A stretch of 64,000 nt of DNA, from positions 4,774,001 to 4,838,000 of the forward strand of contig NC_064217.1 of assembly GCF_023101765.2 (NCBI RefSeq). The letters are read 5' to 3'. The stretch is from Spodoptera frugiperda (Eukaryota; Arthropoda; Insecta; Lepidoptera; Noctuidae). The notes below the pieces were generated by a model, which saw nothing but the letters and a program-made list of their open reading frames with translations, was not told the DNA's origin and ran no database searches. This document shows, in pieces, positions 62,901 to 64,000 of the stretch. The position numbers and the translations under genes were made by a program. The stretch's first letter is position 1, and each line of letters begins with the position of its first letter.

Positions 62901-63497
62901 TTGCGAAGGTTCCCAACGTCTCCCATTAGTCAGTGCTCTCCGCGTGTTCCTACCGTTTGTTCCCCTCTGACAACCGAATTATTTGACCATCATTTTGCAT
63001 TCTGAGCATGGCTATCTTCCACTTTTGTTTAGCTGTCATTTGTTTTGACCAATACCAAGGCTTTTTGTTTTAATCGTATTCTTTCACATACCGATTGATA
63101 AGCACAAACTTTCTTTGAAGATTTATATTCTTTTGTCTTATGTTCTGGGTAAGATTAACTTTTAACCAACTTTCTTACGAAGTATTTTTCTGAGAAGATT
63201 CACGGTTTAGTTTTTAAGTGGTTATTAAATTCGGGCCCGTATAAATTGGAGGTGGACGCATTATTGCTTTTTTATTCTATACATGATTGATGATTCGATC
63301 GATGACTAAGCCGGAGATAAAGAAAGGAGATGCATTTGCATACCGTTACTTTTTATGCATTCCGAGAGACAAAGTGACATAAAGCCTTATTTGGTTAAAA
63401 ATTACCGTAATATAACGTATTTATGGATCTGACGTTATCTGAATGATAGTCTAATGGCTAATCTGTATTCGACTAACAGTATCTTTTCTCTTTTCAG
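59927..63497. other. AT-rich non-coding stretch
   Basis: Short ORFs only (for example 60084-60359, 62632-62874), without recognisable content. The patch at 62750-62990 is a little GC-richer. No RNA gene was recognised. Confidence 0.4.
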
Positions 63498-63724
63498 GTA
63501 AATAAATGTTCCTGGCTGATACAGCTGTTCTCGGCGACGATAGCATTAAGTACCTACATATATTAGCAATTTCCCACTCACGTAATCAGGGTACGTGGCG
63601 TGTCATCAAAATCGGCGATTATTCTCACGCTTTCTCAAGTAATTCCTTCTACAAATATCTCTTAGCGTCACATTCAACCCTCGTAAAGGCTCCGTTTCTA
63701 AAAGGAAGATTATGTAAACTGTAG
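63498..63724 (+). other. Candidate exon or recursive splice site behind a strong acceptor
   Basis: CTAAC (63469 region), then TATCTTTTCTCTTTTCAG ending at 63497, is a textbook branch site, pyrimidine tract and AG. It is followed at once by GTAAAT. Two readings are possible. One is a zero-length recursive splice site in a long intron. The other is a real exon, with a 72-codon frame opening at ATG 63506, or a 22-codon tail (starting VNKC) in the frame running straight on from the acceptor and ending in TAG. I recognise no protein family. Confidence 0.3.
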
Positions 63725-64000
63725 TAACCCTTTGTTATTTTAAAGAGGTTACGGTAAGTAACACTTATGCTGTCGGGAGGTTGAAAATTCAAAGGATTAA
63801 GGAAAGTCGAAAGTGAATAGGATTTAAAAAAATATATATATTATACGCTACTAGTTTCGGCGTTCATATTGATGCCATTAATAATACAGATTATATTATT
63901 ATTTTGTCAGAGAATCTCTCGTTAGGTACCGTACACAAAATTAGTCGATAATTGTTTTATCAAATTATACAATAGTGATGTTCATTTTATCGACAATTAT

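Overview
The window reads as moth (lepidopteran) genomic DNA: AT-rich, almost entirely non-coding, and sprinkled with short interspersed repeats that I recall from general knowledge as common in noctuid-type Lepidoptera (for example the blocks near 94-181, 736-815, 33899-33970, 34935-34987, 41848-42021 and 50337-50691). No host protein-coding gene is supported with confidence. The best reading is an intergenic desert or the inside of one or more very long introns. Several splice-acceptor-like sites followed directly by a donor-like GT would fit a long-intron reading, but chance matches are expected in this base composition.

The one unambiguous genetic unit is a full-length Ty3/gypsy LTR retrotransposon at 15111-20450. 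It has two 338-bp LTRs that read identical, a 4-bp target-site duplication (AGTG), a tRNA-Lys-type primer binding site, a polypurine tract, and gag and pol with every catalytic residue visible. Protease, reverse transcriptase, RNase H and integrase share one frame; the integrase ends in an AT-hook-like tail and there is no env. Its only visible lesion is a frame change in gag at 16065-16078, inside a GC-rich run. The copy is therefore very young, yet apparently unable to make an intact Gag-Pol unless the lesion is an assembly error.

About 380 bp upstream lies a second, compound element (14100-14727). It holds a perfect 104-bp inverted repeat with a 39-nt loop, a 90-bp direct duplication, an ACAT microsatellite and repeated copies of the end motif CCCGACTGCG. 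It may be a fold-back or MITE-like element.

Layout: 1-11157, AT-rich non-coding with two repeat fragments and a mildly GC-richer patch with a CRE; 11281-11580, a GC- and CpG-dense island that could be a promoter or first exon; 12472-12626, a nest of inverted repeats; 14100-20454, the two mobile elements; 20455-30585, AT-rich with three striking palindromes or hairpins (22108, 22383, 24704); 30586-30657, a probable fossil of a LINE reverse transcriptase; 33899-64000, AT-rich DNA with dispersed repeat copies, a GC-rich island at 48141-48410, one coding-like orphan ORF on the minus strand (58709-59068), and a candidate exon behind a strong acceptor at 63498.

Family names for the short repeats, and all exon and promoter candidates, are inference. 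The retrotransposon, the inverted repeats and the repeat-to-repeat matches are read directly from the sequence.
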